Positions 19,112 through 28,660 of a DNA stretch of 64,000 bases are shown here, in pieces. Where the stretch lies: the NCBI GenBank assembly GCA_014058405.1, contig CP047423.1, positions 3,208,501 through 3,272,500 of the forward strand, read 5' to 3'. Both the position numbers and the translations under genes were made by a program. The stretch is from Candidatus Nitrospira kreftii. Its GTDB lineage: Bacteria > Nitrospirota > Nitrospiria > Nitrospirales > Nitrospiraceae. The number at the start of each line of letters is the position of its first letter. Position 1 is the stretch's first letter. The notes under the pieces are model-generated. The model had not been told where the DNA came from. It was given only the letters and a program-made list of their open reading frames with translations, and searched no databases.

Positions 19112-19148
19112 CCGCGGCACGCTGCCGAATCATCGGCGCGTGCCGCGG
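19112..19148. repeat. Palindromic repeat, copy 1
   Basis: CCGCGGCACGC (19112-19122) pairs with GCGTGCCGCGG (19138-19148), and GCCGA (19124-19128) pairs with TCGGC (19133-19137) around an ATCA loop, with one bulged T. It lies 14 bases past the stop of the exported protein at 19163 on that gene's strand but has no T-run on either side, so it is more like a REP-type or mRNA 3' stabilising hairpin than a terminator. A second copy of its core is at 51143-51173. Confidence 0.65.
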
Positions 19149-19162
19149 AATGACTGAGGCTA

Positions 19163-19696
19163 CTAGGGCAGCGTGTACGTCAAGTTCGGCCACACCGCAT
19201 ATCCGATAGCTTGCCCACTTTTCCCTTCCTGCAACTCAAAGACGATACTGGTCTGGAAGGGGGTGGTCCCTGAAACTCCGGTGAATCCACCGGATCCGCC
19301 TGTAAATGTAAAATCGCCCACACATTCTTTCAACGTTCCAGTGCACTTCCAAGTTCCATACGCGATGTCTTTACCTTCATGCGCTATCATCGTACAAAGC
19401 CCATCTATGGCTTGAGAATCTTTGCCTCTGTTGAGCTTCACGCGCACTGGGCAGGCCAATTTGGACGAGTGAACGATCATTTTTCCTCCGTCTTTATGCC
19501 GAGAGATCAGCACGCCTTTGACCAAACCGTTGACGACCTGATCTCCGTTCCCAAGTTCCATGAATTCACCAGTTCCGCTCCAACTTGAACTGGAGTCTCC
19601 TGCCTCAACGGTTTTCCCATAAACCAAAGAGTCATTGCCTTGCACCAGTAAAAAACCCATCCCAAGCGCACATAACAAATAATTGATTCTTCTCAC
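19163..19696 (-). CDS. Exported protein of unknown function
   Basis: A 177-residue protein with an N-terminal signal peptide (MRRINYLLCALGMGFLLVQG, cleavage probably near VYGKT). The mature part looks like an all-beta barrel, with repeated G-x-G-E-F and a GDFTFTGGSGGFTGVSGTT segment as in small secreted barrels; two Cys in CTGTLKEC may form a disulfide. The start is a GTG with AAAGGAG seven bases ahead. It is monocistronic, with a hairpin directly downstream. I do not recognise the family well enough to name it. Confidence 0.68.
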   Translation of the reverse strand: MRRINYLLCALGMGFLLVQGNDSLVYGKTVEAGDSSSSWSGTGEFMELGNGDQVVNGLVKGVLISRHKDGGKMIVHSSKLACPVRVKLNRGKDSQAIDGLCTMIAHEGKDIAYGTWKCTGTLKECVGDFTFTGGSGGFTGVSGTTPFQTSIVFELQEGKSGQAIGYAVWPNLTYTLP

Positions 19697-19847
19697 ATTG
19701 AACTCCTTTCAAGATTAGTCCACTGGTCTGCACAGCAGTTCCATCCCGGTCTGATACCGCCTTCTCTTACTAAGAGTCAACCATAAAATCGGCTTAGAGG
19801 AACTAAGGTAAGTCCATCGCATACCATCATTGCTTACGCAGCTCTTC

Positions 19848-20318
19848 TCACCGACCGTCTGGGACGTTATTACGTTTCTCAAGACAGGCTGCAATACCGC
19901 CGTCCACAGCCCATTTCCCTCCGCCGATGAGGACAAGAGCAGCGCTCATGGCGATGACCAGAAGATGATATTCAAAACCCTCTCCCTGCTGCTGCCCAAA
20001 CCAATTCATAAAAAACCCCTGTGGCCAATGCACCGTGGCGATCGCGCCGATCATGATCACGATAAAACTTGCCGCCGTGAACCGAGTCAGAAATCCCGCG
20101 ATCAATCCAAGGCTGCCGAAGGACTCTCCGATGATGACGAGAAGGGCCACAAGCCATGGCAGCCCCATCTTCTGGGTGAAGAATCCCATCGTACCTTCAA
20201 ATCCGTTTCCACCAAACCAGCCTAAAAGCTTCTGCGCACCGTGCGCGAACATCACCACTCCGAGCCCAACTCGTAGGATCAACCCCACACATGAATTATC
20301 TGTCTTAAAGAATCCCAC
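19848..20318 (-). CDS. DoxX family membrane protein
   Basis: A 156-residue membrane protein with four hydrophobic segments and the DoxX pattern: [24 protein letters not shown] at the N-terminus and [13 protein letters not shown] in the second helix. DoxX proteins are inner-membrane proteins linked to sulfur or redox stress in some organisms; no reaction is assured. The start is a GTG 10 bases after the stop of a 46-residue ORF at 20329, whose TAG is part of the AGGAGGTGG ribosome binding site, so the two are coupled. Confidence 0.9.
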   Translation of the reverse strand: MGFFKTDNSCVGLILRVGLGVVMFAHGAQKLLGWFGGNGFEGTMGFFTQKMGLPWLVALLVIIGESFGSLGLIAGFLTRFTAASFIVIMIGAIATVHWPQGFFMNWFGQQQGEGFEYHLLVIAMSAALVLIGGGKWAVDGGIAACLEKRNNVPDGR

Positions 20319-20328
20319 GTCCCACCTC

Positions 20329-20469
20329 CTATCTAGGTTTCATGAACGAGGGCACCCGCCGACGTGTCACCACCCTCTCCATCGCATTCTTGATCAACAT
20401 CCTTGTCATGACCAGCGGTAAGGCTCCAAGCATCACGTACCACATGCTCCACAGAATCAGATCATCCAT
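20329..20469 (-). CDS. 46-residue membrane protein
   Basis: Reads [20 protein letters not shown] then a basic tail with [11 protein letters not shown]. It has one hydrophobic helix near residues 5-20 and a strongly basic C-terminal half, so the C-terminus should face the cytoplasm. The ATG has a perfect AGGAGGTGA site, the main reason to believe it is expressed. Its TAG lies in the ribosome binding site of the DoxX gene that follows. Function unknown; partner of DoxX is a reasonable guess. Confidence 0.6.
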   Translation of the reverse strand: MDDLILWSMWYVMLGALPLVMTRMLIKNAMERVVTRRRVPSFMKPR

Positions 20470-20676
20470 GGTGTCACCTCCTGCTTTCTTCATTCCTTCC
20501 GATGACGCTAGTCACAACAATGGCAAAGGGCGTTCCACATTGAGGCACAAGAGGGCCACTCCGATAACGCGATGAATTGACGGAGGATGCGGGTGAATTC
20601 GGAATGAATAGCCTCAAACAGCGGTGATGTGAGGAAGCCGATGAGCCGATGGCTCGTCAGGTGACGACGACAGTCG

Positions 20677-22218
20677 TCACGCAAGGGGTCGAGTAATGCC
20701 GAGCTTCTGCATCTTTGATTGGAGAGTGGTTCGCTTAAGTCCTAGCCGAGCCGCAGCCCCGCCTGGCCCTCCGATGATCCACTTTGTCTCGTGCAGCGCA
20801 CGAAGAATTTGCTCGCGCTCTGCCTCTTCGAGGGTCGCTACAGCCATGACAGCCAGGCGACTTTGCTGCAGAAGTTCGCTGATCGGTACTTGCAGATCCG
20901 TCCCTTGCGTGAGGATGACGGACCGTTCCACAAGATTCTCCAGTTCTCGAATATTGCCGGGCCAGGCATAGCGTGACAACACCTCAAGGGTCTTGGCCGG
21001 CACGGACTGAATGTTCTTCTTCATGCGGATGGCGTAGTGCTGGGTGAAATAGCGGACAAGAATTGGGATGTCTTCTGGTCGTTCACGCAAAGGCGGCAAG
21101 GTCACCGGAAAGACATTCAGCCGGTAGTAGAGATCGCTCCGAAACTGCTTGGCCTCTACCGAACCTTTGAGATCTTGATTCGTCGCAGCGATCAAGCGCA
21201 CGTTGACCCGAATGGTCTTGGTACTGCCCAGCCGCTCAAATTCCTGTTCTTGCAGGACACGAAGCAGCTTGGACTGTAGTTCCAGTGGGATTTCACCCAC
21301 TTCATCGAGAAAAATCGTCCCCTTATCGGCCAACTCAAATCGTCCGGCTTTCTGCGAAATCGCCCCGGTGAATGCGCCTCGTTCATGTCCGAAAAGCTCG
21401 CTCTCCAATAATCCGGTTGGAATGGCGGCGCAGTTCAGCTTGGCGAAGGTCCGTTGTCCTCGACTACTGAGCCGGTGAATGGCCCGGGCGATGAGTTCCT
21501 TGCCAGTCCCCGTTTCCCCTTGAATCAAGACAGTCGAATCGGTCGGAGCCACTACCTCGACTTGTTTCAACACATTCCTCAAGGGATTGCTCTCGCCGAT
21601 GATATCTTCAAACCCGTGCTCCGTTCGTATCTCCTCTTCGAGATAGAGCTTTTCTTTTGCGAGCTTATCCTTGAGTTCGGCAATCTCCTGAAAAGCCAGC
21701 GCATTTTCGACCGCCACAGCCACTTGATTGGCCACCTGTTGAAGGAATTCCAGGTCCGTCTCGCTATAGGCTTGCTTCTCTAAACTTAGGAACCCCATGG
21801 CACCCAACCGGGATGCTGCAGTGGTCAGCGGCATGAAACAAAATGAACCGGCACCGTCCTGCTTCATACATTCTGTGACTTTCGGCCATCGAACCTCATC
21901 GGCAAGATCCGAAACCAGGAGGGGCTGCTGAGTTCGCCAGACCAGCCCGGCAGGGTTCTCCTCAACAGGCGCCTCATGACCACCAATAAGATCGGCCGGG
22001 ACATTCGCTTGAATCGTATGCAATCGCATGGTGTTCTTGTCTAGATCGTATAAGGATAGGGCCACGAAATTGACTTGTACGACGCGGGGAAGGCGCTGCG
22101 CAAGCTCTCGAAAGAGCTTGTCCAGATCCCGATGCGAGGAGATGGCCTGAGCGACCTCCAACAAAGCCTGATAGCGTTCCGCCAATGTCTCGCAGGGAGA
22201 TATGGATGACTGTTCCAT
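20677..22218 (-). CDS. Sigma-54 dependent regulator with GAF domain
   Basis: A 513-residue FhlA-like activator. An N-terminal GAF domain (about 15-185) should sense a ligand or redox signal. The AAA+ domain follows, with Walker A GETGTGKE (234-241), the sigma-54 contact loop GAFTGA intact (281-286) and Walker B TIFLDE (301-306). A Fis-type helix-turn-helix closes the protein ([20 protein letters not shown]). It should open sigma-54 promoters. The DoxX operon lies directly downstream on the same strand, but I see no clear -24/-12 element nearby, so its targets are unknown. Confidence 0.93.
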   Translation of the reverse strand: MEQSSISPCETLAERYQALLEVAQAISSHRDLDKLFRELAQRLPRVVQVNFVALSLYDLDKNTMRLHTIQANVPADLIGGHEAPVEENPAGLVWRTQQPLLVSDLADEVRWPKVTECMKQDGAGSFCFMPLTTAASRLGAMGFLSLEKQAYSETDLEFLQQVANQVAVAVENALAFQEIAELKDKLAKEKLYLEEEIRTEHGFEDIIGESNPLRNVLKQVEVVAPTDSTVLIQGETGTGKELIARAIHRLSSRGQRTFAKLNCAAIPTGLLESELFGHERGAFTGAISQKAGRFELADKGTIFLDEVGEIPLELQSKLLRVLQEQEFERLGSTKTIRVNVRLIAATNQDLKGSVEAKQFRSDLYYRLNVFPVTLPPLRERPEDIPILVRYFTQHYAIRMKKNIQSVPAKTLEVLSRYAWPGNIRELENLVERSVILTQGTDLQVPISELLQQSRLAVMAVATLEEAEREQILRALHETKWIIGGPGGAAARLGLKRTTLQSKMQKLGITRPLA

Positions 22219-22499
22219 AGATCTAAATATGACCCATCAGCTCACGACGCCTCAAGAGGCCGGCTGAGCAGGTTGTCGACAAGCCCCCCAGCGGTGTTCT
22301 CACGGCCCTCAGAAGCTCAACGTAAGACAGAGAGTACGCTTCGCCTATTCGCTTGCTGCGGTCTTGCTGGACGGCCTTTCTGAACAGCCTGAAGGGATTT
22401 CTGAAATGGTCCGTGAGCTCCAGGCATTCCTGATTTCACTGTACGCGAGTCATTTGTCAACATACTGTTAGCTCACTTGCGAGGGAGGAACACTCGCCG

Positions 22500-22736
22500 T
22501 CAAAGCGTCTGATGCGTCCCGTCGCAAAAGGGCGGCGTCTTGGTCTGCTTGCACTGGCACAAGGCAATTTCCTTCGTTTCATCCACGATAAATTCAACCG
22601 GCTCAAACCCGGTCCCCTGGTGAGAGCCATCACAAAACGGTTGGTCCCTTGAGCGTCCACAGGAGCACCAGTAGTACGTTCCTGCCTCCAATGAAATTAT
22701 AGATGGCTCCTTAGCTGCAATGCGTGATTGTCCCAT
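22500..22736 (-). CDS. Double CDGSH iron-sulfur protein
   Basis: A 78-residue protein with two CDGSH-type sites: C24, C26, C35, H39 and C60, C62, C71, H75. Each fits the CxCx8CxxxH pattern and should bind a 2Fe-2S cluster with one His ligand, so this small protein would carry two clusters. Such clusters serve in redox sensing or cluster transfer. I take the ATG at 22736, which has GGAGGAACG seven bases ahead, over the open frame to 22757. Monocistronic; the sigma-54 regulator gene is upstream on the opposite side of a 280-base gap. Confidence 0.9.
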   Translation of the reverse strand: MGQSRIAAKEPSIISLEAGTYYWCSCGRSRDQPFCDGSHQGTGFEPVEFIVDETKEIALCQCKQTKTPPFCDGTHQTL

Positions 22737-22757
22737 GAGCGTTCCTCCCTCTGCCAT

Positions 22758-23155
22758 TGGTCAAGATCAGACTACTGATCAGCCTTCGTGGCTGAAGTAT
22801 AACGTTTTCATTACGCACTTCGCACCCTCCTCTTGCGCGATCCTCTAATCGCTTCCATCTCTCCCGATCTCACTCGACCAGTATTGGTTCATGGCGATTG
22901 ATTTATGAGACAGCAGGTATTATTTACCCGGTCTATGGTACTTTCGATTTCGGGTCTCTTGTGACCTTGCTACTACTTGACCATGGCGGGTCAATCGCAA
23001 ATAGAGTACGTATAAGAAGGAATAAGGAAGATATCCTCTAGCACCATCACTCCAAAATCAGCTTACTCAAGCAAGTATGCGGTTGAACGTTCCGTATGCA
23101 AGCCGGCGCGTCTCGTGCTGATGAGGAAAGCGCGTGCCGTTGTAGGTAAGACGAC
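22758..23155. other. Intergenic with antiporter leader
   Basis: Separates the CDGSH gene from the CPA1 antiporter gene. The part from 22930 to 23009 resembles the leader of the second antiporter gene and is listed separately. The rest holds nothing I can name. Confidence 0.5.
22930..23009 (+). promoter_or_regulatory. Shared antiporter leader, copy 1
   Basis: About 80 bases lying 146 bases ahead of the CPA1 antiporter start. It aligns with 28661-28738 ahead of the CPA2 antiporter: TCTATGGTA then TTTCG, a shared CCTTG, CCAT, and GGTCAAT followed by CGC or TGC and AATAG, with one or two indels in the middle. TTGACC and GGTCAA form a small inverted repeat here, but the pairing is not kept in copy 2, so conservation looks like DNA rather than RNA structure. 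May be a common promoter or operator. Confidence 0.45.
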
Positions 23156-24670
23156 ATGACACTGCCGATCGAGTTTATCCTGCTCGCTGCTTCCGGGCTC
23201 CTGCTGCTGAGCGTCATCGCGAGTAAGGCGTTTGGCAATATGGGCATCCCAGCGCTCTTGTTGTTCCTCGGTATCGGGATGCTGGCGGGGTCGGACGGTC
23301 CAGGTGGCATACACTTCGACGATCCTTGGTTGGCCCAGTCTCTTGGCGTAGTAGCGCTCACCTTCATTCTGTTTGCCGGCGGCATGGACACCGAGTGGGC
23401 GACCGTGCGGAAAGTGTTGGGAATTGGGGTAGGCCTGTCGACCCTAGGAGTCGCCGTGACAGCTGGCCTAGTCGGTTGGTTCGCAACCACAGCGTTGCAG
23501 ATGTCATGGTTGGAAGGACTCCTCATCGGCGCGATCGTTTCCTCGACCGATGCCGCGGCGGTGTTTGCCGTGATGCGTTCACGCTATGTAGGCCTGCGTG
23601 GCACCTTGAAACCTTTGCTCGAACTCGAATCCGGTAGCAACGATCCGATGGCAGTCTTTCTCACCATTGGCATGATTTCCCTGATCACGGGAGCTTCCGA
23701 TTCAGCGTTCGACTTGGTGCCGATGTTCATACGGCAAATGGTCCTCGGCGGAGCCATCGGGTACGGGGTAGGCAAGTTGATGGTGTTGCTGGTGAACCGG
23801 CTGCGCCTTGAATACGATGGGCTCTATCCTGTTCTAACCCTGTCGCTCGTGCTCTTCACCTACAGCGGCAGCACATGGCTTGGCGGAAATGGATTTCTGG
23901 CCGTCTATCTGGCCGGCCTCATGATGGGAAACAGCGAATTTGTCCATAAACGAAGTCTGATCCGGTTCCACGACGGACTGGCCTGGCTCATGCAGATCAG
24001 CATGTTCCTGGCTCTAGGGCTGCAGGTCTTCCCTGCGCAGCTCGTACCAATCGCCGGGACAGGGCTGCTCTTGGCGTTGTTCCTGATGTTCATTGCCCGA
24101 CCTGTAGCTGTCTTTGCGACCTTGGCGTTTACGCATCTCAGCATGAGGGAGAAAACCATGGTCGCCTGGGTGGGATTGCGAGGGGCCGTGCCGATTATTC
24201 TGGCCACCTTTCCGCTTCTCGCAGAGGTCCCTCAGGCTGTTACAACATTTCATCTGGTTTTTTTCATCGTGCTGACATCGGTGTTGTTGCAAGGCACCTC
24301 AATCCCGATCGTAGCCCGTTGGCTGGACGTCGATGAGCCGTTGGCGCCGCGCAAGGAATCTTCTCCGGTATGGGATGCGCCGACCAGCCTCAAGAGTGGC
24401 CTCCTCGAAGTGCGGATTCCAGAACACTCCTGGGCGATCGGGCGGCGATTGCTTGATCTGGGCCTACCGAAAAGCGCGTTCATACTCCTGATCGCTCGAA
24501 AAAGTAAGTGTTTCGTTCCGGACGGGACGGCCGTGTTGCAGGCCAACGATTCCCTTCTTGCATTTACTGACCAATTTTCATTTCTCCGATTGCGGTCGAT
24601 TCTCGAAAGCCGACATCAGCCCCCGCCGCCCGAGGATCCTCCGGAGGGCGGAGGAGTCGAGGTCGTGTGA
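23156..24670 (+). CDS. CPA1 potassium/proton antiporter
   Basis: A 504-residue inner-membrane cation/proton antiporter of the NhaP2/CvrA type. About 12 helices precede the catalytic LELESGSNDPMAVF stretch with the ND pair (near 161-164) and SSTDAAAVF in the transport core. A TrkA-C-like domain (about 405-480; AIGRRLLDLGLPKSAFILLI) at the C-terminus points to K+ or nucleotide regulation. It should exchange K+ or Na+ for protons. The gene is the first of the ion and stress island and has the conserved leader element at 22930. Confidence 0.88.
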   Translation: MTLPIEFILLAASGLLLLSVIASKAFGNMGIPALLLFLGIGMLAGSDGPGGIHFDDPWLAQSLGVVALTFILFAGGMDTEWATVRKVLGIGVGLSTLGVAVTAGLVGWFATTALQMSWLEGLLIGAIVSSTDAAAVFAVMRSRYVGLRGTLKPLLELESGSNDPMAVFLTIGMISLITGASDSAFDLVPMFIRQMVLGGAIGYGVGKLMVLLVNRLRLEYDGLYPVLTLSLVLFTYSGSTWLGGNGFLAVYLAGLMMGNSEFVHKRSLIRFHDGLAWLMQISMFLALGLQVFPAQLVPIAGTGLLLALFLMFIARPVAVFATLAFTHLSMREKTMVAWVGLRGAVPIILATFPLLAEVPQAVTTFHLVFFIVLTSVLLQGTSIPIVARWLDVDEPLAPRKESSPVWDAPTSLKSGLLEVRIPEHSWAIGRRLLDLGLPKSAFILLIARKSKCFVPDGTAVLQANDSLLAFTDQFSFLRLRSILESRHQPPPPEDPPEGGGVEVV

Positions 24671-25000
24671 AGACTACGCCACATCTCAAAATCGATTTCC
24701 CACGACACAGCGCTCAATTCATCAACTCAATCCTTTCGGAACGGGCAGCATCTTCCGAAACATCATGTTCGTTCTTTTGGTTGAGCTCGTAAGGGCCGAA
24801 AGCTTGTCGCCTATCAATTGGGAGATTGGTTCTACCCCACAGCTCATCTTCGAGGATCTCACGGCAGGTATCACTCTCCGGCGGTTGACCTGAGCGGAAC
24901 GGTTGGACTATATCAAAGCCCTCCACAATGATGTGCTGCAGCATATGGGCTCCGTTCGCAGCAGTACCGTCGTCATGCTGGCGCAGGCTGCGTCTGTCGG
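24671..25000. other. Intergenic, degraded-looking
   Basis: No intact gene. It leads directly into a decayed universal stress gene. Short ORFs in several frames show no recognisable domain, and I cannot assign a remnant to them. Confidence 0.4.
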
Positions 25001-25450
25001 ATGAGCGAAAAGCATAAGAGTTGCTGCGCATCCAACACGAACGATTCTCGCGGCGACCGATCTCTCGGCATGTTTTCAAACTTGCACTGCTGTCGAATCT
25101 CCGTCTCATCGTTCTGCATGTCGTGGAAGCTCATCCCAAATTTGAGCAGTGGTCTCCGGCGGCGCATTGCTCCCTTCACTCCTTGAAGGCCAAGGCTCTT
25201 CTTGAGCTGGGCCGCATAGTTCGTCTCGCGAACGAAAACGGCCTCATGGTTGATCACAAACTTCTGGGGGCATTCCTGGGGATGCCATCTTGGAGGTTCC
25301 ACACAACTCTCACGTTGCCTTTCTCGTCATGGCAACTCACAGGATGACCGGCTCGGATCGACTTCGGTTAGGCAGCGTCGCGGAGAGCATCTTGCGCCAG
25401 GCGCCGTGCCCTGTCCTTACGGTCCGCGCGTCCGCCCCCATACCCCTAGC
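25001..25450 (+). pseudogene. Decayed universal stress protein gene
   Basis: Pieces in three frames match the start of the intact gene at 27394. They are ILAATDL (about 25041), then HVFKLALLSNLRLIVLHVV through KALLELGRIVRLANENGLM in another frame, then HRMTGSDRLRLGSVAESILR and APCPVLTVRA in a third. At least two frameshifts and an internal deletion exist, so no usable protein can be made. Only the first Usp domain is represented. The final codons pass directly into the P-type ATPase remnant, so a deletion probably removed the rest of both genes. Strong DNA identity to 27394 suggests a tandem duplicate. Confidence 0.85.
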
Positions 25451-26330
25451 AAGTTCCGGCTCGTCCATGTGCTGTAGGCGTCGGGTCAAGTGGTGGCCAT
25501 GACCGGCGATGGTGTCAACGATGCCCCGGCCATCAAGCGCGCAGACGTCAGCGTGGCAATGGGGTTGAAAGGCACTGATGCCGCCCGAGAAGCGGGCGAC
25601 ATTATGCTCGCCGACGACAATTTCGCAACGATCAGCAGTGCTGTGCGCGAAGGACGCGACATCTATAACGACAGGAAGTTCGTGCTATTCATGCTGCCGA
25701 CCAATGGCGGAAAAACGTTGGTCGTCACGGCCGCAATCCTCTCCGAGCTGACGCTGCAGCTGACATCCGCGCAGGTTCTCTGGATCAATATGGGGACGTC
25801 AAATACGCTCGGACTTACCTTTGCGTTTGAGTTTCCGAAGTCCGACGTCATGCAGCCGCCCCCACGAAACCCATGGAAGCCCCTGCTCTCCTGGTTTTTC
25901 GTATGGCGGATTCTGATGGTGTCCGTTCTGATGATGACGGGAACGCTAGGACTATTTCTCTGGGAACTCGATCGGGGCGCAAGCCTGGAAAGTGCTCGCG
26001 CCATAAGACGTCGGTGCAATCGAGGTGACGGAAATGTTCGACTTTGCTCAATAGCCGTCGTATCCTCAAATCCGTGCCCCCAAAGGGAAAGGGCTCTTCG
26101 GCAATCGCTCGGTCCTTATTGTTATTGCAGGCTGCGCTCTACTGCATGTTGCTTATGTACATACCAGCCGGATGCAGGTACTCTTCCACTCGACCCATCT
26201 GACGTTTGAGCAGGACGCAAGGTCGGGCTGGGCTAGCTTTCGTCTTTACGATCGCCGAAGTGGAGAAAGTGATCATCCACTACTTCAGCAAAAGCGCCAC
26301 TCATCGCACACTCGTCAGGCAGAGCAATAG
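25441..26330 (+). pseudogene. Decayed 3' part of a P-type ATPase gene
   Basis: The longest open piece (25490-25990) reads MTGDGVNDAPAIKRADVSVA, VREGRDIYNDRKFVLFMLPT and AQVLWINMGTS. These are the hinge aspartates and membrane helices M5-M7 of a cation-transporting P-type ATPase, of the Ca2+/H+-like group. Upstream KFRLVHVL is interrupted by a TAG. Downstream, VTEMF, LLNSRRIL, GLFGNRSV, VLIVIAGCALLHVAYVHTSR and GLAFVFTIAEVEKVI continue the homology in changing frames. The DKTGT phosphorylation site and all the 5' part are absent, so it is non-functional. Confidence 0.88.
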
Positions 26331-26364
26331 TTCAATTTCGTCCCTGTAAGCAGGAGACTCGCAC

Positions 26365-27243
26365 ATGAAGACGATCATCGCAGCAACCGATTTCTCTGAC
26401 GAAGCTCGACACGCTGTAGAGCGCGCTGCCATCGTTGCTAAAGAACAGCGTGCTCATCTGAGACTGTTACACGTGATAAGCAGCTCCGCCTTGAACGATC
26501 TGCGAAAGTTGTTCCAGACATCGACCGGCGCAGAAGCCAAGCTGATCGACGATGCCAGACGCATGCTGAATGAAGCAGCCGCAGACATCAGCGTGAAGAC
26601 AGGGCTGATAGTGAGCACCGACGTCAAGACCGGCCAAGCACAAACTGAGATCCTAGCGGTGACCAAGTCTGCGGACCTGCTAGTCTTGGGCGCACATGGC
26701 GGAAACTCTCTGCACGACCTGGTTCTCGGCACGACGGCAGAACGTCTGCTAAGCAAGTGCGTGCGACCAATACTTGTGACTAAGTGCCCCCCGACGACAC
26801 AATATCAGCGTGTGATCGTGCCGGTCGACTTCTCTTCTTACTCTGCCCCCGCCTTGACAATGGCGAGCCGGATGGCTCCCAATGCCCGCATTGCGATCCT
26901 TCACGCGTTTCGTGTTCCTTTCGAAGGGAGACTGCGTATTGTCGGTGCGTCAGAGAACGACATCGACAGATACTGCGAAGAGGAACAACAAGCCGCAGAG
27001 AAAATGATCTGCGAGCTGATCCGTGAATCCCATATCGATTCGGATCGTGTCTCGTATGTCGTTGAACGTGGCGATCCCTCTCCTGTGATTTTGGCAAAAG
27101 CAGAGGCGCTCTGGTCTGACTTAATCGTGATGGGCAAGCATGGCCAATCTTGGTTCGAAGATCTGTTCCTCGGGAGCGTCACACACCATGTTCTGGCTCG
27201 ATCGAAGTGTGACACGCTCGTCATCCACAGTAGTCCGCAATAG
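26365..27243 (+). CDS. Universal stress protein, two domains
   Basis: A 292-residue protein with two tandem UspA domains. The first ends with GAHGGNSLHDLVLGTTAERL and the second with GKHGQSWFEDLFLGSVTHHV, both fitting the G-x2-G-x9-G-S/T nucleotide-binding pattern, so both may bind ATP. Start ATG has an AGGAGA site. These cytoplasmic proteins help survival under starvation or damage, by unknown biochemistry. It lies in an island with two cation/proton antiporters and a second two-domain Usp gene 150 bases later; a stable hairpin lies between them. Confidence 0.93.
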   Translation: MKTIIAATDFSDEARHAVERAAIVAKEQRAHLRLLHVISSSALNDLRKLFQTSTGAEAKLIDDARRMLNEAAADISVKTGLIVSTDVKTGQAQTEILAVTKSADLLVLGAHGGNSLHDLVLGTTAERLLSKCVRPILVTKCPPTTQYQRVIVPVDFSSYSAPALTMASRMAPNARIAILHAFRVPFEGRLRIVGASENDIDRYCEEEQQAAEKMICELIRESHIDSDRVSYVVERGDPSPVILAKAEALWSDLIVMGKHGQSWFEDLFLGSVTHHVLARSKCDTLVIHSSPQ

Positions 27244-27324
27244 TCCGCCAATAAGCATAGCGGCCTGAAGAGGACATTGATGAGACCACATGGACGAAGA
27301 GCGCGCTGAGAGGCGTACGATCTC

Positions 27325-27355
27325 AGGCGACGCGTGATGAGATTGCGCGTCGCCT
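27325..27355 (+). other. Stem-loop between usp genes
   Basis: AGGCGACGCG (27325-27334) is perfectly complementary to CGCGTCGCCT (27346-27355) with an 11-base loop. It lies 82 bases after the first usp gene and 39 before the next. There is no T-run, so it is not a standard terminator and may stabilise or attenuate the message. Confidence 0.55.
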
Positions 27356-27393
27356 AACAGGCACCCACCCTTCACAGCCTCACGGAGTTTGTT

Positions 27394-28356
27394 GTGAATG
27401 AGACAGCCCGCAGAAGTAAAACGCTCCTCTTGGCCACCGATTTTTCGAATCCCGCGCGCATGGTGGTTCCGCATGCTTTTAAACTAGCACTGTCGCTGAA
27501 TCTCCGTCTCATCATCCTGCATGTCGTGAAGGCCCCTCCCGGCGTTGAGCAGTGGTCCCCGGGCGCGCGCCGCTCCCTCCAGTCCTTGAAAACCAAAGCT
27601 CTTCTTGAGCTGGGCCGGATCGTCCGTCTGGCGAACGAGAGCGGCCTCATGGCCGATTACAAACTTCTGGTAGGCATTCCTGAAGATTCCATTTTGGAGG
27701 TTGCGCACAATGCTGATGTTGTCCTTGTCGCCATGGGTACTCACGGTAAGACCGGTAGGGATCGACTTCGGTTAGGCAGCATTGCGGAGAGCACTTTGCG
27801 TCAAGCGCCTTGCCCCGTGCTTACGGTCCGTGCGCCTGTTACTCCCTCTCCCTCCGTCAATCCGCGTCGACTGAGCATAGCACGTCTTCTGGTAGCAACG
27901 GACTTTTCAACATCTTCAAAGGCCTCGCTTCGGACCGCTGTCGTGCTGGCAAAACGCCTGAACGCGCGAGTGGTGCTGCTCCATGCCGCCGAGCCCTCAG
28001 GCTCCTTGCAGTCCGAGCCGCGTCGTGCAGATGACCTCTCGAGGAAGCACTATGCTCAACGGTTCCGGAAGCTTATATCGGAGTCTCGAGCGGATGAGGT
28101 CATCACCGACAAGGTCGTGATTACGGGGGATCCGGTTGAAGTCATTCTTGATCAAGCAAAACACCAGAAAGCCGACCTGATCATCGTTGGAACCCATGGC
28201 CGTCGTGGTATGAAGCGACTCATGTTAGGGAGTGTGGCCGAAGCTGTGGTTCGAAGAGCCGCATGCCCGGTCGTTGCTGTGAAGGCTCAAATGAGAAAAC
28301 CGTTTAACCTGACCAACGGCACGAAGCGTTCCCATCCCCGTAGCAGTACCGATTAA
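27394..28356 (+). CDS. Universal stress protein, two domains
   Basis: A 320-residue protein with two UspA domains. Nucleotide-binding signatures GTHGKTGRDRLRLGSIAEST (first) and GTHGRRGMKRLMLGSVAEA (second) are intact, so ATP binding by both halves is likely. The start is a GTG at 27394. The first half is the parent or sister of the degraded copy at 25001-25450, with long stretches of near-identical DNA. It sits between another usp gene and the CPA2 antiporter, so its role is probably stress linked to ion or pH balance. Confidence 0.93.
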   Translation: MNETARRSKTLLLATDFSNPARMVVPHAFKLALSLNLRLIILHVVKAPPGVEQWSPGARRSLQSLKTKALLELGRIVRLANESGLMADYKLLVGIPEDSILEVAHNADVVLVAMGTHGKTGRDRLRLGSIAESTLRQAPCPVLTVRAPVTPSPSVNPRRLSIARLLVATDFSTSSKASLRTAVVLAKRLNARVVLLHAAEPSGSLQSEPRRADDLSRKHYAQRFRKLISESRADEVITDKVVITGDPVEVILDQAKHQKADLIIVGTHGRRGMKRLMLGSVAEAVVRRAACPVVAVKAQMRKPFNLTNGTKRSHPRSSTD

Positions 28357-28660
28357 TACGGCTCGCTTTGGGGACCTGTCGAAGCATCACCGGTGCCTCA
28401 ATCAGCCGCGCAATCATGCCGACCTCATAGAGGTGAATCTTTTCACCACACTCAGATTCGAGAAGCTTCCATCAGACCATGAGGGCTCCGAGAAGATCCC
28501 ATCTGTACCCATACATCTGTTCATCGTGCACACTACCCGGCTGCTCTCTCCACGGAAATTCGCAATCTACCTTCATCTGGTTCCTTCAGCTTTCTAGGGG
28601 CTCTTCTCATTACATCGTTGACTCACACAATTCATCCATGAAATGACGGCATTCTCCACT
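28357..28660. other. Intergenic, no gene seen
   Basis: Lies between the second usp gene and the antiporter leader element. No ORF with a recognisable product and no clear terminator. Confidence 0.45.

Noticed and set aside
19715-19936. 73-residue minus-strand ORF next to DoxX
   Set aside because: It overlaps the DoxX 3' end, has no clear ribosome binding site and no recognisable pattern.
27325-27355. Rho-independent terminator
   Set aside because: The stem is strong, but there is no T-run after it, so I list it as a stem-loop only.
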